Source of the DNA: Rhabditoides inermis
Lineage: Eukaryota > Nematoda > Chromadorea > Rhabditida > Rhabditidae
Direction: 5' to 3'
DNA: 64,000 bases
Assembly: GCA_963966185.1 (NCBI GenBank)
Contig: CAWZYM010000129.1
Location: 372,001 to 436,000 of the forward strand
This document shows positions 47,002-60,550 of this stretch, piece after piece. The position numbers and the translations under genes were made by a program. Under the pieces are notes generated by a model, which did not search any database, was not told the origin of the DNA, and saw nothing but the letters and a program-made list of their open reading frames with translations. Each line of letters begins with the position of its first letter. The first letter of the stretch is position 1.

Positions 47002-49545
47002 TTTTCGAGAAAACACCTTGTAGTATGCAGTTTGACTTGACCTCCCAAACGCGACGGTCGAGAGAAGATGGCCGGGCATAATTGTTAAAACGACTATGGT
47101 AAAAAAAAAACACGGTTAGAGCAGTTCATTTTTATGTTCTCTAAAAATGCCCATAGCTCATTGGTCGGGCACTTCTCGAGAAAACACATTGTAGTATGCA
47201 GTTTGACTCGACCTCCCAAACGCGACGGTCGAGAAAAGATGGCCGGGCATATTTGTTAGAACGACTATGGTAAAGAAAAAAACAGTTAGAGCAGTTCATT
47301 TTCCTGTTCTCTAAAAATGCCCTTAGCTCATTGGTCGGGCACTTCTCGAGAAAACACATTGTAGTATGCAGTTTGACTCGACCTCCCAAACGCGACGGTC
47401 GAGATAAGATGGCCGGGCATATTTGTTAGAACGACTAAGGTAAAGAAAAAGACAGTTAGAGCAGTTCATTTTCCTGTTCTCTAAAAATGCCCTTAGCTCA
47501 TTGGTCGGGCACTTCTCGAGAAAACACATTGTAGTATGCAGTTTGACTCGACCTCCCAAACGCGACGGTCGAGAGAAGATGGCCGGGCATATTTGTTAGA
47601 ACGACTAAGGTAAAGAAAAACACGGTTAGAGCAGTTCATTTTTATGTTCTCTAAAAATGCCCTTAGCTCATTGGTCGGGCACTTCTCGAGAAAACACATT
47701 GTAGTATGCAGTTTGACTCGACCTCCCAAACGCGACGGTCGAGAGAAGATGGCCGGGCATATTTGTTAGAACGACTAAGGTAAAGAAAAACCCGGTCAAA
47801 GCAGTTCAATTTCATGTTCTCTAAAAGAGCCTATAGCTCATTGGTCGGGCACGTCTCGAGAAAACACATTGTAGTATGCAGTTTGACTCGACCTCCCAAA
47901 CGCGACGGTCGAGAGAAGATGGCCGGGCATATTTGTTAGAACGACTATGGTAAAGAAAAAGACTTTGTAAGCAGTTCAATTTTATGTTCTCTAAAAATGC
48001 CCATAGCTCATTGGTCGGGCTTTTCTCGAGAAAACACATTGTAGTATGCAATTTGACTCGATCTCCCAAACGCGACGGTCGAGAGAAGATGGCCGGGCAT
48101 ATTTGTTAGAACGACTATGGTAAAGAAAAACACGGTTAGAGCAGTTCATTTTTATGTTCTCTTAAAATGCCCATAGTTTATTGGTCGGGCACTTCTCAAG
48201 AAAACACATTGTAGTATGAAGTTTGACTCGACCTCCCAAACGCGACGGTCGAGAGAAGATGGCCGGGCAAATTTGTTAGAACGACTATGGCAAAAAAGAC
48301 GGTTAGAGCAGTTCATTTTTATGTTCGCTAAAAATGCCCATAGCTCATTGGTCGAGCACTTCTCAAGAAAACACATTGTAGTATACAGTTTGACTCGAAC
48401 TCCCAAACGCGACGGTCGAGAGAAGATGACCAAGCATATTTGTTAGAACGACTATGGTAAAGAAAAAGACGTTTGGAGCAGTTTTTTTGTGTTCTCCAAA
48501 AATGTCCATAGCTCATTGGTCGGGCACTTCTCAAGAAAACACATTGTAGTATGCAGTTTGACTCGACCTCCCAAACGCGACGGTCGAGAGAAGATGGCCG
48601 GGCATTTTTTTTTTGTTAAAACGACTATGGCATTAAAGATGGTTAGAACAGTTCAATTTCTTGTTCTCTAAAAATGCCCATAGCTCATTGGTCGGACACT
48701 TCTCGAGAAAACACATTGTAGTATGCAGTTTGACTCGATCTCCCAAACGCGACGGTCGAGAGAAGATGGCCGAGCATATTTGTTAGAACGACTATGGTAA
48801 AGAAAAAGACGGTTCGAGCAGTTCATTTTTGTGTTCGCTAAAAATGCCCATAGCTCATTGGTCGGGCACTTCTCAAGAAAACACATTGTAGTATGCAGTA
48901 TGACTCAACCTCCCAAACGCGACGGTCGAGAGAAGATGGCCGGGCATATTTGTTAGAACGACTATAGTAAAGAAAAAGACGTTCGGAGCAATTTTTTTAT
49001 GTTCTCTAAAAATGCCCATAGCTCATTGGTCGGGCACTTTTCGAGAAAACACATTGTAGTATACAGTATGACTCAACCTCCCAAACGCGACGGTCGAGAG
49101 AAGATGGCCGGGCATATTTGTTAGAACGACTATGGTAAAGAAAAAGACGTTCGGAGCAATTTTTTTATGTTCTCTAAAAATGCCCATAGCTCATTGGTCG
49201 GGCACTTTTCGAGAAAACACATTGTAGTATGCAGTTTGACTCGACCTCCCAAACGCGACGGTCGAGAGAAGATGGCCGGGCATTTTTTTTGTTAAAACGA
49301 CTATGGCATTAAAGATGGTTAGAACAGTTCAATTTCTTGTTCTCTAAAAATGCCCATAGCTCATTGGTCGGACACTTCTCGAGAAAACACATTGTAGTAT
49401 GCAGTTTGACTCGATCTCCCAAACGCGACGGTCGAGAGAAGATGGGAGGGCATATTTGTTAGAACGACTATGGTAAAGAAAAAGACTTTGTAAGCAGTTC
49501 AATTTTATGTTCTCTAAAAACGCCCATAGCTCATTGGTCGGACAC
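47002..49545. repeat. C block, copy 3
   Basis: About 15 monomers that match C copy 2 at 4,335 to 4,332 bp. Private changes include AACCCGGTC near 47,790 and ACTATAGTAAAG near 48,961. It passes into A at 49,546 without the 89-bp truncated monomer: after GTCGGACACTTCTCGAG a full-length GTTTTACTCG / GGTCGAAAG monomer follows. This C/A join was therefore made by a different event. Confidence 0.88.
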
Positions 49546-50205
49546 TTCTCGAGAAAACACATTGTAGTATGCAGTTTTACTCGACCTCCCAAACGCGACG
49601 GTCGAAAGAAGGTGGCCGGGCGTTATTGTTAGAACGACTATGGTAAAGAAAAAGACGGTTAGAGCAGTTCATTTTTCTGTTCTCTAAAAATGCCCATAGC
49701 TCATTGGTCGGGCACTTCTCGAGAAAACACATTGTAGTATGCAGTTTGACTCGACCTCCCAAACGCGACGGTCGAGAGAAGATGGCCGGGCAAGTTTGTT
49801 AGAACGACTATGGCAAAAAAGACGGTTAGAGCAGTTCATTTTTATGTTCTCTAAAAATGCCCATAGCTCATTGGTCGGGCACTTCTCGAGAAAACACATT
49901 GTAGTATGCAGTTTTACTCGACCTCCCAAATGCGACGGTCGAGAGAAGATGGCCGGGCATATTTGTTAGAACGACTTTGGTGAAGAAAAAGACGGTTGAA
50001 GCAGTTCATTTTTATGTTCTCTGAAAATGCCCATAGCTCATTGGTCGGGCACTTCTCGAGAAAACACATTGTAGTATGCAGTTTTACTCGACCTCCCAAA
50101 CGCGACGGTCGAAAGAAGGTGGCCGGGCGTTATTGTTAGAACGACTATGGTAAAGAAAAAGACGGTTAGAGCAGTTCATTTTTCTGTTCTCTAAAAATGC
50201 CCATA

Positions 50206-51740
50206 GCTCATTGGTCGGGCACTTCTCGAGAAAACACATTGTAGTATGCAGTTTGACTCGACCTCCCAAACGCGACGGTCGAGAGAAGATGGCCGGGCAT
50301 ATTTGTTAGAACGACTATGGTAAAGAAAAACACGGTTGTAGCAGTTCATTTTTCTGTTCTCAAAAAATGTCCATAGCTCATTGGTCGGGCACTTCTCGAG
50401 AAAACACATTGTAGTATGCAGTTTGACTCGACCTCCCAAACGCGACGGTCGAAAGAAGGTGGCCGGGCGTTATTGTTAGAACGACTATGGTAAAGAAAAA
50501 GACGGTTAGAGCAGTTCATTTTTCTGTTCTCTAAAAATGCCCATAGCTCATTGGTCGGGCACTTCTCGAGAAAACACATTGTAGTATGCAGTTTGACTCG
50601 ACCTCCCAAACGCGACGGTCGAGAGAAGATGGCCGGGCATATTTGTTAGAACGACTTTGGTGAAGAAAAAGACGGTTGAAGCAGTTCATTTTTATGTTCT
50701 CTGAAAATGCCCATAGCTCATTGGTCGGGCACTTCTCGAGAAAACACATTGTAGTATGCAGTTTTACTCAACCTCCCAAACGCGACGGTCGAAAGAAGGT
50801 GGCCGGGCGTTATTGTTAGAACGACTATGGTAAAGAAAAAAACGGTTAGAGCAGTTCATTTTTCTGTTCTCTAAAAATGCCCATAGCTCATTGGTCGGGC
50901 ACTTCTCGAGAAAACACATTGTAGTATGCAGTTTGACTCGACCTCCCAAACGCGACGGTCGAGAGAAGATGGCCGGGCATATTTGTTAGAACGACTATGG
51001 TAAAGAAAAACACGGTTATAGAAGTTCATTTTTCTGTTTTTATAAAAAAAAATGTCCATAGCTCATTGGTCGGGTTTTTCTCGAGAAAACACATTGTAGT
51101 ATGCAGTTTTACTCGACCTCCCAAACGCGACGGTCGAGAAAAGGTGGCCGGGCATTATTGTTAGAACGACTATGGTAAAGAAAAGACAGTTAGAGCAGTT
51201 CATGTTTTTTGTTCTCTAAAAATTCCCTTAGCTCATTGGTCGGGCACTTCTCGAGAAAACACATTGTAGTATGCAGTTTGACTCGACCTCCCAAACGCGA
51301 CGGTCGAGAGAAGATGGCCGGACATATTTGTTAGAACGACTACGATAAAGAAAAAGACGTTAATAGCAATTTATTTTTATGTTCTCTAAAAATGCCCATA
51401 GCTCATTGGTCGGGCACTTCTCGAGAAAACACATTGTAGTATGCAGTTTGACTCGACCTCCCAAACGCGACGGTCGAGAGAAGATGGCCGGGCATATTTG
51501 TTAGAACGACTTTGGTAAAGAAAAAGACGGTTGAAGCAGTTCATTTTTATGTTCTCTGAAAATGCCCATAGCTCATTGGTCGGGCACTTCTCGAGAAAAC
51601 ACATTGTAGTATGCAGTTTGACTCGACCTCCCAAACGCGACGGTCGAGAGAAGATGGCCGGGCATATTTGTTAGAACGACTATGGTAAAGAAAAGACAGT
51701 TAGAGCAGTTCATGTTTTTTGTTCTCTAAAAATTCCCTTA
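50206..51740. repeat. 1,535-bp 9-mer duplication, unit 1
   Basis: Nine monomers plus five bases, the excess coming from the 175-bp monomer at 50,903. Repeated at 51,741-53,150. The join near 51,641-51,740 is a hybrid monomer that has GAGAGAAGATGG with GGGCATATTTG on the left and AAAAGACAGTTAGAG with ATTCCCTTAG on the right. Confidence 0.9.
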
Positions 51741-53150
51741 GCTCATTGGTCGGGCACTTCTCGAGAAAACACATTGTAGTATGCAGTTTGACTCGACCTC
51801 CCAAACGCGACGGTCGAGAGAAGATGGCCGGGCATATTTGTTAGAACGACTATGGTAAAGAAAAACACGGTTGTAGCAGTTCATTTTTCTGTTCTCAAAA
51901 AATGTCCATAGCTCATTGGTCGGGCACTTCTCGAGAAAACACATTGTAGTATGCAGTTTGACTCGACCTCCCAAACGCGACGGTCGAAAGAAGGTGGCCG
52001 GGCGTTATTGTTAGAACGACTATGGTAAAGAAAAAGACGGTTAGAGCAGTTCATTTTTCTGTTCTCTAAAAATGCCCATAGCTCATTGGTCGGGCACTTC
52101 TCGAGAAAACACATTGTAGTATGCAGTTTGACTCGACCTCCCAAACGCGACGGTCGAGAGAAGATGGCCGGGCATATTTGTTAGAACGACTTTGGTGAAG
52201 AAAAAGACGGTTGAAGCAGTTCATTTTTATGTTCTCTGAAAATGCCCATAGCTCATTGGTCGGGCACTTCTCGAGAAAACACATTGTAGTATGCAGTTTT
52301 ACTCAACCTCCCAAACGCGACGGTCGAAAGAAGGTGGCCGGGCGTTATTGTTAGAACGACTATGGTAAAGAAAAAAACGGTTAGAGCAGTTCATTTTTCT
52401 GTTCTCTAAAAATGCCCATAGCTCATTGGTCGGGCACTTCTCGAGAAAACACATTGTAGTATGCAGTTTGACTCGACCTCCCAAACGCGACGGTCGAGAG
52501 AAGATGGCCGGGCATATTTGTTAGAACGACTATGGTAAAGAAAAACACGGTTATAGAAGTTCATTTTTCTGTTTTTATAAAAAAAATGTCCATAGCTCAT
52601 TGGTCGGGTTTTTCTCGAGAAAACACATTGTAGTATGCAGTTTTACTCGACCTCCCAAACGCGACGGTCGAGAAAAGGTGGCCGGGCATTATTGTTAGAA
52701 CGACTATGGTAAAGAAAAGACAGTTAGAGCAGTTCATGTTTTTTGTTCTCTAAAAATTCCCTTAGCTCATTGGTCGGGCACTTCTCGAGAAAACACATTG
52801 TAGTATGCAGTTTGACTCGACCTCCCAAACGCGACGGTCGAGAGAAGATGGCCGGACATATTTGTTAGAACGACTACGATAAAGAAAAAGACGTTAATAG
52901 CAATTTATTTTTATGTTCTCTAAAAATGCCCATAGCTCATTGGTCGGGCACTTCTCGAGAAAACACATTGTAGTATGCAGTTTGACTCGACCTCCCAAAC
53001 GCGACGGTCGAGAGAAGATGGCCGGGCATATTTGTTAGAACGACTTTGGTAAAGAAAAAGACGGTTGAAGCAGTTCATTTTTATGTTCTCTGAAAATGCC
53101 CATAGCTCATTGGTCGGGCACTTCTCGAGAAAACACATTGTAGTATGCAG
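51741..53150. repeat. 1,535-bp 9-mer duplication, unit 2
   Basis: Second unit. It separates from unit 1 near 53,151, where GCAGTTTTACTC replaces GCAGTTTGACTC. Its A run at 52,579-52,586 is one base shorter than at unit 1, which moves the offset from 1,535 to 1,534. Confidence 0.9.
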
Positions 53151-56100
53151 TTTTACTCGACCTCCCAAACGCGACGGTCGAGAGAAGATGGCCGGGCATA
53201 TTTGTTAGAACGACTTTGGTGAAGAAAAAGACGGTTGAAGCAGTTAATTTTTATGTTCTCTGAAAATGCCCATAGCTCATTGGTCGGGCACTTCTCGAGA
53301 AAACACATTGTAGTATGCAGTTTTACTCGACCTCCCAAACGCGACGGTCGAAAGAAGGTGGCCGGGCGTTATTGTTAGAACGACTATGGTAAAGAAAAAG
53401 ACGGTTAGAGCAGTTCATTTTTGTGTTCTCTAAAAATGCCCATAGCTCATTGGTCGGGCACTTCTCGAGAAAACACATTGTAGTATGCAGTTTTACTCGA
53501 CCTCCCAAACGCGACGGTCGAGAAAAGGTGGCCGGGCATTATTGTTAGAACGACTATGGTAAAGAAAAGACAGTTAGAGCAGTTCATTTTTTTGTTCTCT
53601 AAAAATGCCCTTAGCTCATTGGTCGGGCACTTCTCGAGAAAACACATTGTAGTATGCAGTTTGACTCGACCTCCCAAACGCGACGGTCGAGAGAAGATGG
53701 CCGGGCATATTTGTTAGAACGACTACGGTAAAGAAAAAGACGTTAATAGCAATTTATTTTTATGTTCTCTAAAAATGCCCATAGCTCATTGGTCGGGCAC
53801 TTCTCGAGAAAACACATTGTAGTACGCAGTTTGACTCGACCTCCCAAACGCGACGGTCGAGAGAAGATGGCCGGGCATATTTGTTAGAACGACTAAGGTA
53901 AAGAAAAACACGGTTAGAGCAGTTCATTTTCAAGTTCTCTGTTATGCCCAAAGCTCATTGCTCGGGCACTTCTCGAGAAAACACATTGTAGTATGCAGTT
54001 TTACTCGACCTCCCAAACGCGACGGTCGAGAGAAGATGGCCGGGCATATTTGTTAGAACGACTTTGGTAAAGAAAAAGACGGTTGAAGCAGTTCATTTTT
54101 ATGTTCTCTGAAAATGCCCATAGCTCATTGGTCAGGCATTTCTCGAGAAAACACATTGTAGTATGCAGTTTTACTCGACCTCCCAAACGCGACGGTCGAG
54201 AGAAGATGGCCGGGCATATTTGTTAGAACGACTTTGGTAAAGAAAAAGACGGTTGAAACAGTTCATTTTTATGTTCTCTGAAAATGCCCAAAGCTTATTG
54301 GTCGGGCACTTCTCGAGAAAACACATTGTAGTATGCAGTTTTACTCGACCTCCCAAACGCGACGGTCGAGAGAAGATGGCCGGGCATATTTGTTAGAACG
54401 ACTTTGGTAAAGAAAAAGACGGTTGAAGCAGTTCATTTTTATGTTCTCTGGAAATGCCCATAGCTCATTGGTCGGGCACTTCTCGAGAAAACACATTGTA
54501 GTATGCAGTTTTACTCGACCTCCCAAACGCGACGGTCGAGAGAAGATGGCCGGGCATATTTGTTAGAACGACTTTGGTGAAGAAAAAGACGGTTGAAACA
54601 GTTCATTTTTATGTTCTCTGAAAATGCCCATAGCTCATTGGTCGGGCACTTCTCGAGAAAACACATTGTAGTATGCAGTTTTACTCGACCTCCCAAACGC
54701 GACGGTCGAAAGAAGGTGGCCGGGCATATTTGTTAGAACGACTTTGGTAAAGAAAAAGACGGTTGAAGCAGTTCATTTTTATGTTCTCTGAAAATGCCCA
54801 AAGCTCATTGGTCGGGCACTTCTCGAGAAAACACATTGTAGTATGCAGTTTTACTCGACCTCCCAAACGCGACGGTCGAGAGAAGATGGCCGGGCATATT
54901 TGTTAGAACGACTTTGGTAAAGAAAAAGACGGTTGAAGCAGTTCATTTTTATGTTCTCTGAAAATGCCCATAGCTCATTGGTCGGGCACTTCTCGAGAAA
55001 ACACATTGTAGTATGCAGTTTTACTCGACCTCCCAAACGCGACGGTCGAGAGAAGATGGCCGGGCATATTTGTTAGAACGACTTTGGTGAAGAAAAAGAC
55101 GGTTGAAGCAGTTCATTTTTATGTTCTCTGAAAATGCCCATAGCTCATTGGTCGGGCACTTCTCGAGAAAACACATTGTAGTATGCAGTTTTACTCGACC
55201 TCCCAAACGCGACGGTCGAAAGAAGGTGGCCGGGCGTTATTGTTAGAACGACTATGGTAAAGAAAAAGACGGTTAGAGCAGTTCATTTTTCTGTTCTCTA
55301 AAAATGCCCATAGCTCATTGGTCGGGCACTTCTCGAGAAAACACATTGTAGTATGCAGTTTGACTCGACCTCCCAAACGCGACGGTCGAGAGAAGATGGC
55401 CGGGCATATTTGTTAGAACGACTTTGGTGAAGAAAAAGACGGTTGAAGCAGTTCATTTTTATGTTCTCTGAAAATGCCCATAGCTCATTGGTCGGGCACT
55501 TCTCGAGAAAACACATTGTAGTATGCAGTTTTACTCGACCTCCCAAACGCGACAGTCGAAAGAAGGTGGCCGGGCGTTATTGTTAGAACGACTATGATAA
55601 AGAAAAAACGGTTAGAGCGGTTCATTTTTCTGTTCTCTAAAAATGCCCATAGCTCATTGGTCGGGCACTTCTCGAGAAAACACATTGTAGTATGCAGTTT
55701 GACTCGACCTCCCAAACGCGACGGTCGAGAGAAGATGTCCGGGCATATTTGTTAGAACGACTATGGTAAAGAAAATCACGGTTATAGCAGTTCATTTTTC
55801 TGTTCTCAAAAAATGTCCATAGCTCATTGGTCGGGCACTTCTCGAGAAAACACATTGTAGTATGCAGTTTGACTCGACCTCCCAAACGCGACGGTCGAGA
55901 GAAGATGGCCGGGCATATTTGTTAGAACGACTTTGGTGAAGAAAAAGACGGTTGAAGCAGTTCATTTTTATGTTCTCTGAAAATGCCCATAGCTCATTGG
56001 TCGGGCACTTCTCGAGAAAACACATTGTAGTATGCAGTTTTACTCGACCTCCCAAACGCGACGGTCGAAAGAAGGTGGCCGGGCGTTATTGTTAGAACGA

Positions 56101-56501
56101 CTATGGTAAAGAAAAAAAACGGTTAGAGCAGTTCATTTTTCTGTTCTCTAAAAATGCCCATAGCTCATTGGTCGGGCACTTCTCGAGAAAACACATTGTA
56201 GTATGCAGTTTGACTCGACCTCCCAAACGCGACGGTCGAGAGAAGATGGCCGGGCATATTTGTTAGAACGACTATGGTAAAGAAAAACACGGTTATAGCA
56301 GTTCAATTTTCTGTTCTCAAAAAATGTCCATAGCTCATTGGTCGGGCACTTCTCGAGAAAACACATTGTAGTATGCAGTTTTACTCGACCTCCCAAACGC
56401 GACGGTCGAGAAAAGGTGGCCGGGCATTATTGTTAGAACGACTATGGTAAAGAAAAGACAGTTAGAGCAGTTCATTTTTTTGTTCTCTAAAAATTCCCTT
56501 A
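52935..56501. repeat. 3,567-bp 21-mer higher-order repeat, unit 1
   Basis: Twenty-one monomers less three bases. Repeated at 56,502-60,068, with similarity continuing to about 60,170. In 3.5 kb I noticed only GGTCGAAAG at 53,347 against GGTCAAAAG at 56,914, and one extra A near 56,112 against 59,678. A rare marker is the 169-bp monomer at 53,801-53,969 with TACGCAG, CTCTGTTATGCCC and CATTGCTCGGG. Confidence 0.93.
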
Positions 56502-59500
56502 GCTCATTGGTCGGGCACTTCTCGAGAAAACACATTGTAGTATGCAGTTTGACTCGACCTCCCAAACGCGACGGTCGAGAGAAGATGGCCGGGCATATTT
56601 GTTAGAACGACTTTGGTAAAGAAAAAGACGGTTGAAGCAGTTCATTTTTATGTTCTCTGAAAATGCCCATAGCTCATTGGTCGGGCACTTCTCGAGAAAA
56701 CACATTGTAGTATGCAGTTTTACTCGACCTCCCAAACGCGACGGTCGAGAGAAGATGGCCGGGCATATTTGTTAGAACGACTTTGGTGAAGAAAAAGACG
56801 GTTGAAGCAGTTAATTTTTATGTTCTCTGAAAATGCCCATAGCTCATTGGTCGGGCACTTCTCGAGAAAACACATTGTAGTATGCAGTTTTACTCGACCT
56901 CCCAAACGCGACGGTCAAAAGAAGGTGGCCGGGCGTTATTGTTAGAACGACTATGGTAAAGAAAAAGACGGTTAGAGCAGTTCATTTTTGTGTTCTCTAA
57001 AAATGCCCATAGCTCATTGGTCGGGCACTTCTCGAGAAAACACATTGTAGTATGCAGTTTTACTCGACCTCCCAAACGCGACGGTCGAGAAAAGGTGGCC
57101 GGGCATTATTGTTAGAACGACTATGGTAAAGAAAAGACAGTTAGAGCAGTTCATTTTTTTGTTCTCTAAAAATGCCCTTAGCTCATTGGTCGGGCACTTC
57201 TCGAGAAAACACATTGTAGTATGCAGTTTGACTCGACCTCCCAAACGCGACGGTCGAGAGAAGATGGCCGGGCATATTTGTTAGAACGACTACGGTAAAG
57301 AAAAAGACGTTAATAGCAATTTATTTTTATGTTCTCTAAAAATGCCCATAGCTCATTGGTCGGGCACTTCTCGAGAAAACACATTGTAGTACGCAGTTTG
57401 ACTCGACCTCCCAAACGCGACGGTCGAGAGAAGATGGCCGGGCATATTTGTTAGAACGACTAAGGTAAAGAAAAACACGGTTAGAGCAGTTCATTTTCAA
57501 GTTCTCTGTTATGCCCAAAGCTCATTGCTCGGGCACTTCTCGAGAAAACACATTGTAGTATGCAGTTTTACTCGACCTCCCAAACGCGACGGTCGAGAGA
57601 AGATGGCCGGGCATATTTGTTAGAACGACTTTGGTAAAGAAAAAGACGGTTGAAGCAGTTCATTTTTATGTTCTCTGAAAATGCCCATAGCTCATTGGTC
57701 AGGCATTTCTCGAGAAAACACATTGTAGTATGCAGTTTTACTCGACCTCCCAAACGCGACGGTCGAGAGAAGATGGCCGGGCATATTTGTTAGAACGACT
57801 TTGGTAAAGAAAAAGACGGTTGAAACAGTTCATTTTTATGTTCTCTGAAAATGCCCAAAGCTTATTGGTCGGGCACTTCTCGAGAAAACACATTGTAGTA
57901 TGCAGTTTTACTCGACCTCCCAAACGCGACGGTCGAGAGAAGATGGCCGGGCATATTTGTTAGAACGACTTTGGTAAAGAAAAAGACGGTTGAAGCAGTT
58001 CATTTTTATGTTCTCTGGAAATGCCCATAGCTCATTGGTCGGGCACTTCTCGAGAAAACACATTGTAGTATGCAGTTTTACTCGACCTCCCAAACGCGAC
58101 GGTCGAGAGAAGATGGCCGGGCATATTTGTTAGAACGACTTTGGTGAAGAAAAAGACGGTTGAAACAGTTCATTTTTATGTTCTCTGAAAATGCCCATAG
58201 CTCATTGGTCGGGCACTTCTCGAGAAAACACATTGTAGTATGCAGTTTTACTCGACCTCCCAAACGCGACGGTCGAAAGAAGGTGGCCGGGCATATTTGT
58301 TAGAACGACTTTGGTAAAGAAAAAGACGGTTGAAGCAGTTCATTTTTATGTTCTCTGAAAATGCCCAAAGCTCATTGGTCGGGCACTTCTCGAGAAAACA
58401 CATTGTAGTATGCAGTTTTACTCGACCTCCCAAACGCGACGGTCGAGAGAAGATGGCCGGGCATATTTGTTAGAACGACTTTGGTAAAGAAAAAGACGGT
58501 TGAAGCAGTTCATTTTTATGTTCTCTGAAAATGCCCATAGCTCATTGGTCGGGCACTTCTCGAGAAAACACATTGTAGTATGCAGTTTTACTCGACCTCC
58601 CAAACGCGACGGTCGAGAGAAGATGGCCGGGCATATTTGTTAGAACGACTTTGGTGAAGAAAAAGACGGTTGAAGCAGTTCATTTTTATGTTCTCTGAAA
58701 ATGCCCATAGCTCATTGGTCGGGCACTTCTCGAGAAAACACATTGTAGTATGCAGTTTTACTCGACCTCCCAAACGCGACGGTCGAAAGAAGGTGGCCGG
58801 GCGTTATTGTTAGAACGACTATGGTAAAGAAAAAGACGGTTAGAGCAGTTCATTTTTCTGTTCTCTAAAAATGCCCATAGCTCATTGGTCGGGCACTTCT
58901 CGAGAAAACACATTGTAGTATGCAGTTTGACTCGACCTCCCAAACGCGACGGTCGAGAGAAGATGGCCGGGCATATTTGTTAGAACGACTTTGGTGAAGA
59001 AAAAGACGGTTGAAGCAGTTCATTTTTATGTTCTCTGAAAATGCCCATAGCTCATTGGTCGGGCACTTCTCGAGAAAACACATTGTAGTATGCAGTTTTA
59101 CTCGACCTCCCAAACGCGACAGTCGAAAGAAGGTGGCCGGGCGTTATTGTTAGAACGACTATGATAAAGAAAAAACGGTTAGAGCGGTTCATTTTTCTGT
59201 TCTCTAAAAATGCCCATAGCTCATTGGTCGGGCACTTCTCGAGAAAACACATTGTAGTATGCAGTTTGACTCGACCTCCCAAACGCGACGGTCGAGAGAA
59301 GATGTCCGGGCATATTTGTTAGAACGACTATGGTAAAGAAAATCACGGTTATAGCAGTTCATTTTTCTGTTCTCAAAAAATGTCCATAGCTCATTGGTCG
59401 GGCACTTCTCGAGAAAACACATTGTAGTATGCAGTTTGACTCGACCTCCCAAACGCGACGGTCGAGAGAAGATGGCCGGGCATATTTGTTAGAACGACTT

Positions 59501-60068
59501 TGGTGAAGAAAAAGACGGTTGAAGCAGTTCATTTTTATGTTCTCTGAAAATGCCCATAGCTCATTGGTCGGGCACTTCTCGAGAAAACACATTGTAGTAT
59601 GCAGTTTTACTCGACCTCCCAAACGCGACGGTCGAAAGAAGGTGGCCGGGCGTTATTGTTAGAACGACTATGGTAAAGAAAAAAACGGTTAGAGCAGTTC
59701 ATTTTTCTGTTCTCTAAAAATGCCCATAGCTCATTGGTCGGGCACTTCTCGAGAAAACACATTGTAGTATGCAGTTTGACTCGACCTCCCAAACGCGACG
59801 GTCGAGAGAAGATGGCCGGGCATATTTGTTAGAACGACTATGGTAAAGAAAAACACGGTTATAGCAGTTCAATTTTCTGTTCTCAAAAAATGTCCATAGC
59901 TCATTGGTCGGGCACTTCTCGAGAAAACACATTGTAGTATGCAGTTTTACTCGACCTCCCAAACGCGACGGTCGAGAAAAGGTGGCCGGGCATTATTGTT
60001 AGAACGACTATGGTAAAGAAAAGACAGTTAGAGCAGTTCATTTTTTTGTTCTCTAAAAATTCCCTTAG
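56502..60068. repeat. 3,567-bp 21-mer higher-order repeat, unit 2
   Basis: Second unit, with the same 169-bp monomer at 57,368-57,536. The near-identity over 21 monomers makes this among the most recent events in the window. Confidence 0.93.
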
Positions 60069-60550
60069 CTCATTGGTCGGGCACTTCTCGAGAAAACACA
60101 TTGTAGTATGCAGTTTGACTCGACCTCCCAAACGCGACGGTCGAGAGAAGATGGCCGGGCATATTTGTTAGAACGACTACGATAAAGAAAAAGACGTTAA
60201 TAGCAATTTATTTTTATGTTCTCTAAAAATGCCCATAGCTCATTGGTCGGGCACTTCTCGAGAAAACACATTGTAGTATGCAGTTTGACTCGACCTCCCA
60301 AACGCGACGGTCGAGAGAAGATGGCCGGGTATATTTGTTAGAACGACTATGGTAAAGAAAAACACGGTTAGAGCAGTTCATTTTCAAGTTCTCTGAAAAT
60401 GCCCAAAGCTCATTGGTCGGGCACTTCTCGAGAAAACACATTGTAGTATGCAGTTTGACTCGACCTCCCAAACGCGACGGTCGAGAGAAGATGGCCGGGC
60501 ATATTTGTTAGAACGACTATGGTAAAGAAAAACACGGTTATAGCAGTTCA
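59872..60550. repeat. 679-bp 4-mer duplication, unit 1
   Basis: Four monomers less one base, repeated from about 60,551 to 61,130. It contains the ACTACGATAAAG / GTTAATAGCAATTTA monomer and the TTTTCAAGTTCTC monomer. Private changes: GGGTATATTTG near 60,328 in unit 1; GTAGAATGCAG near 60,783 and GACTTTAATAG near 60,872 in unit 2. Confidence 0.88.
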
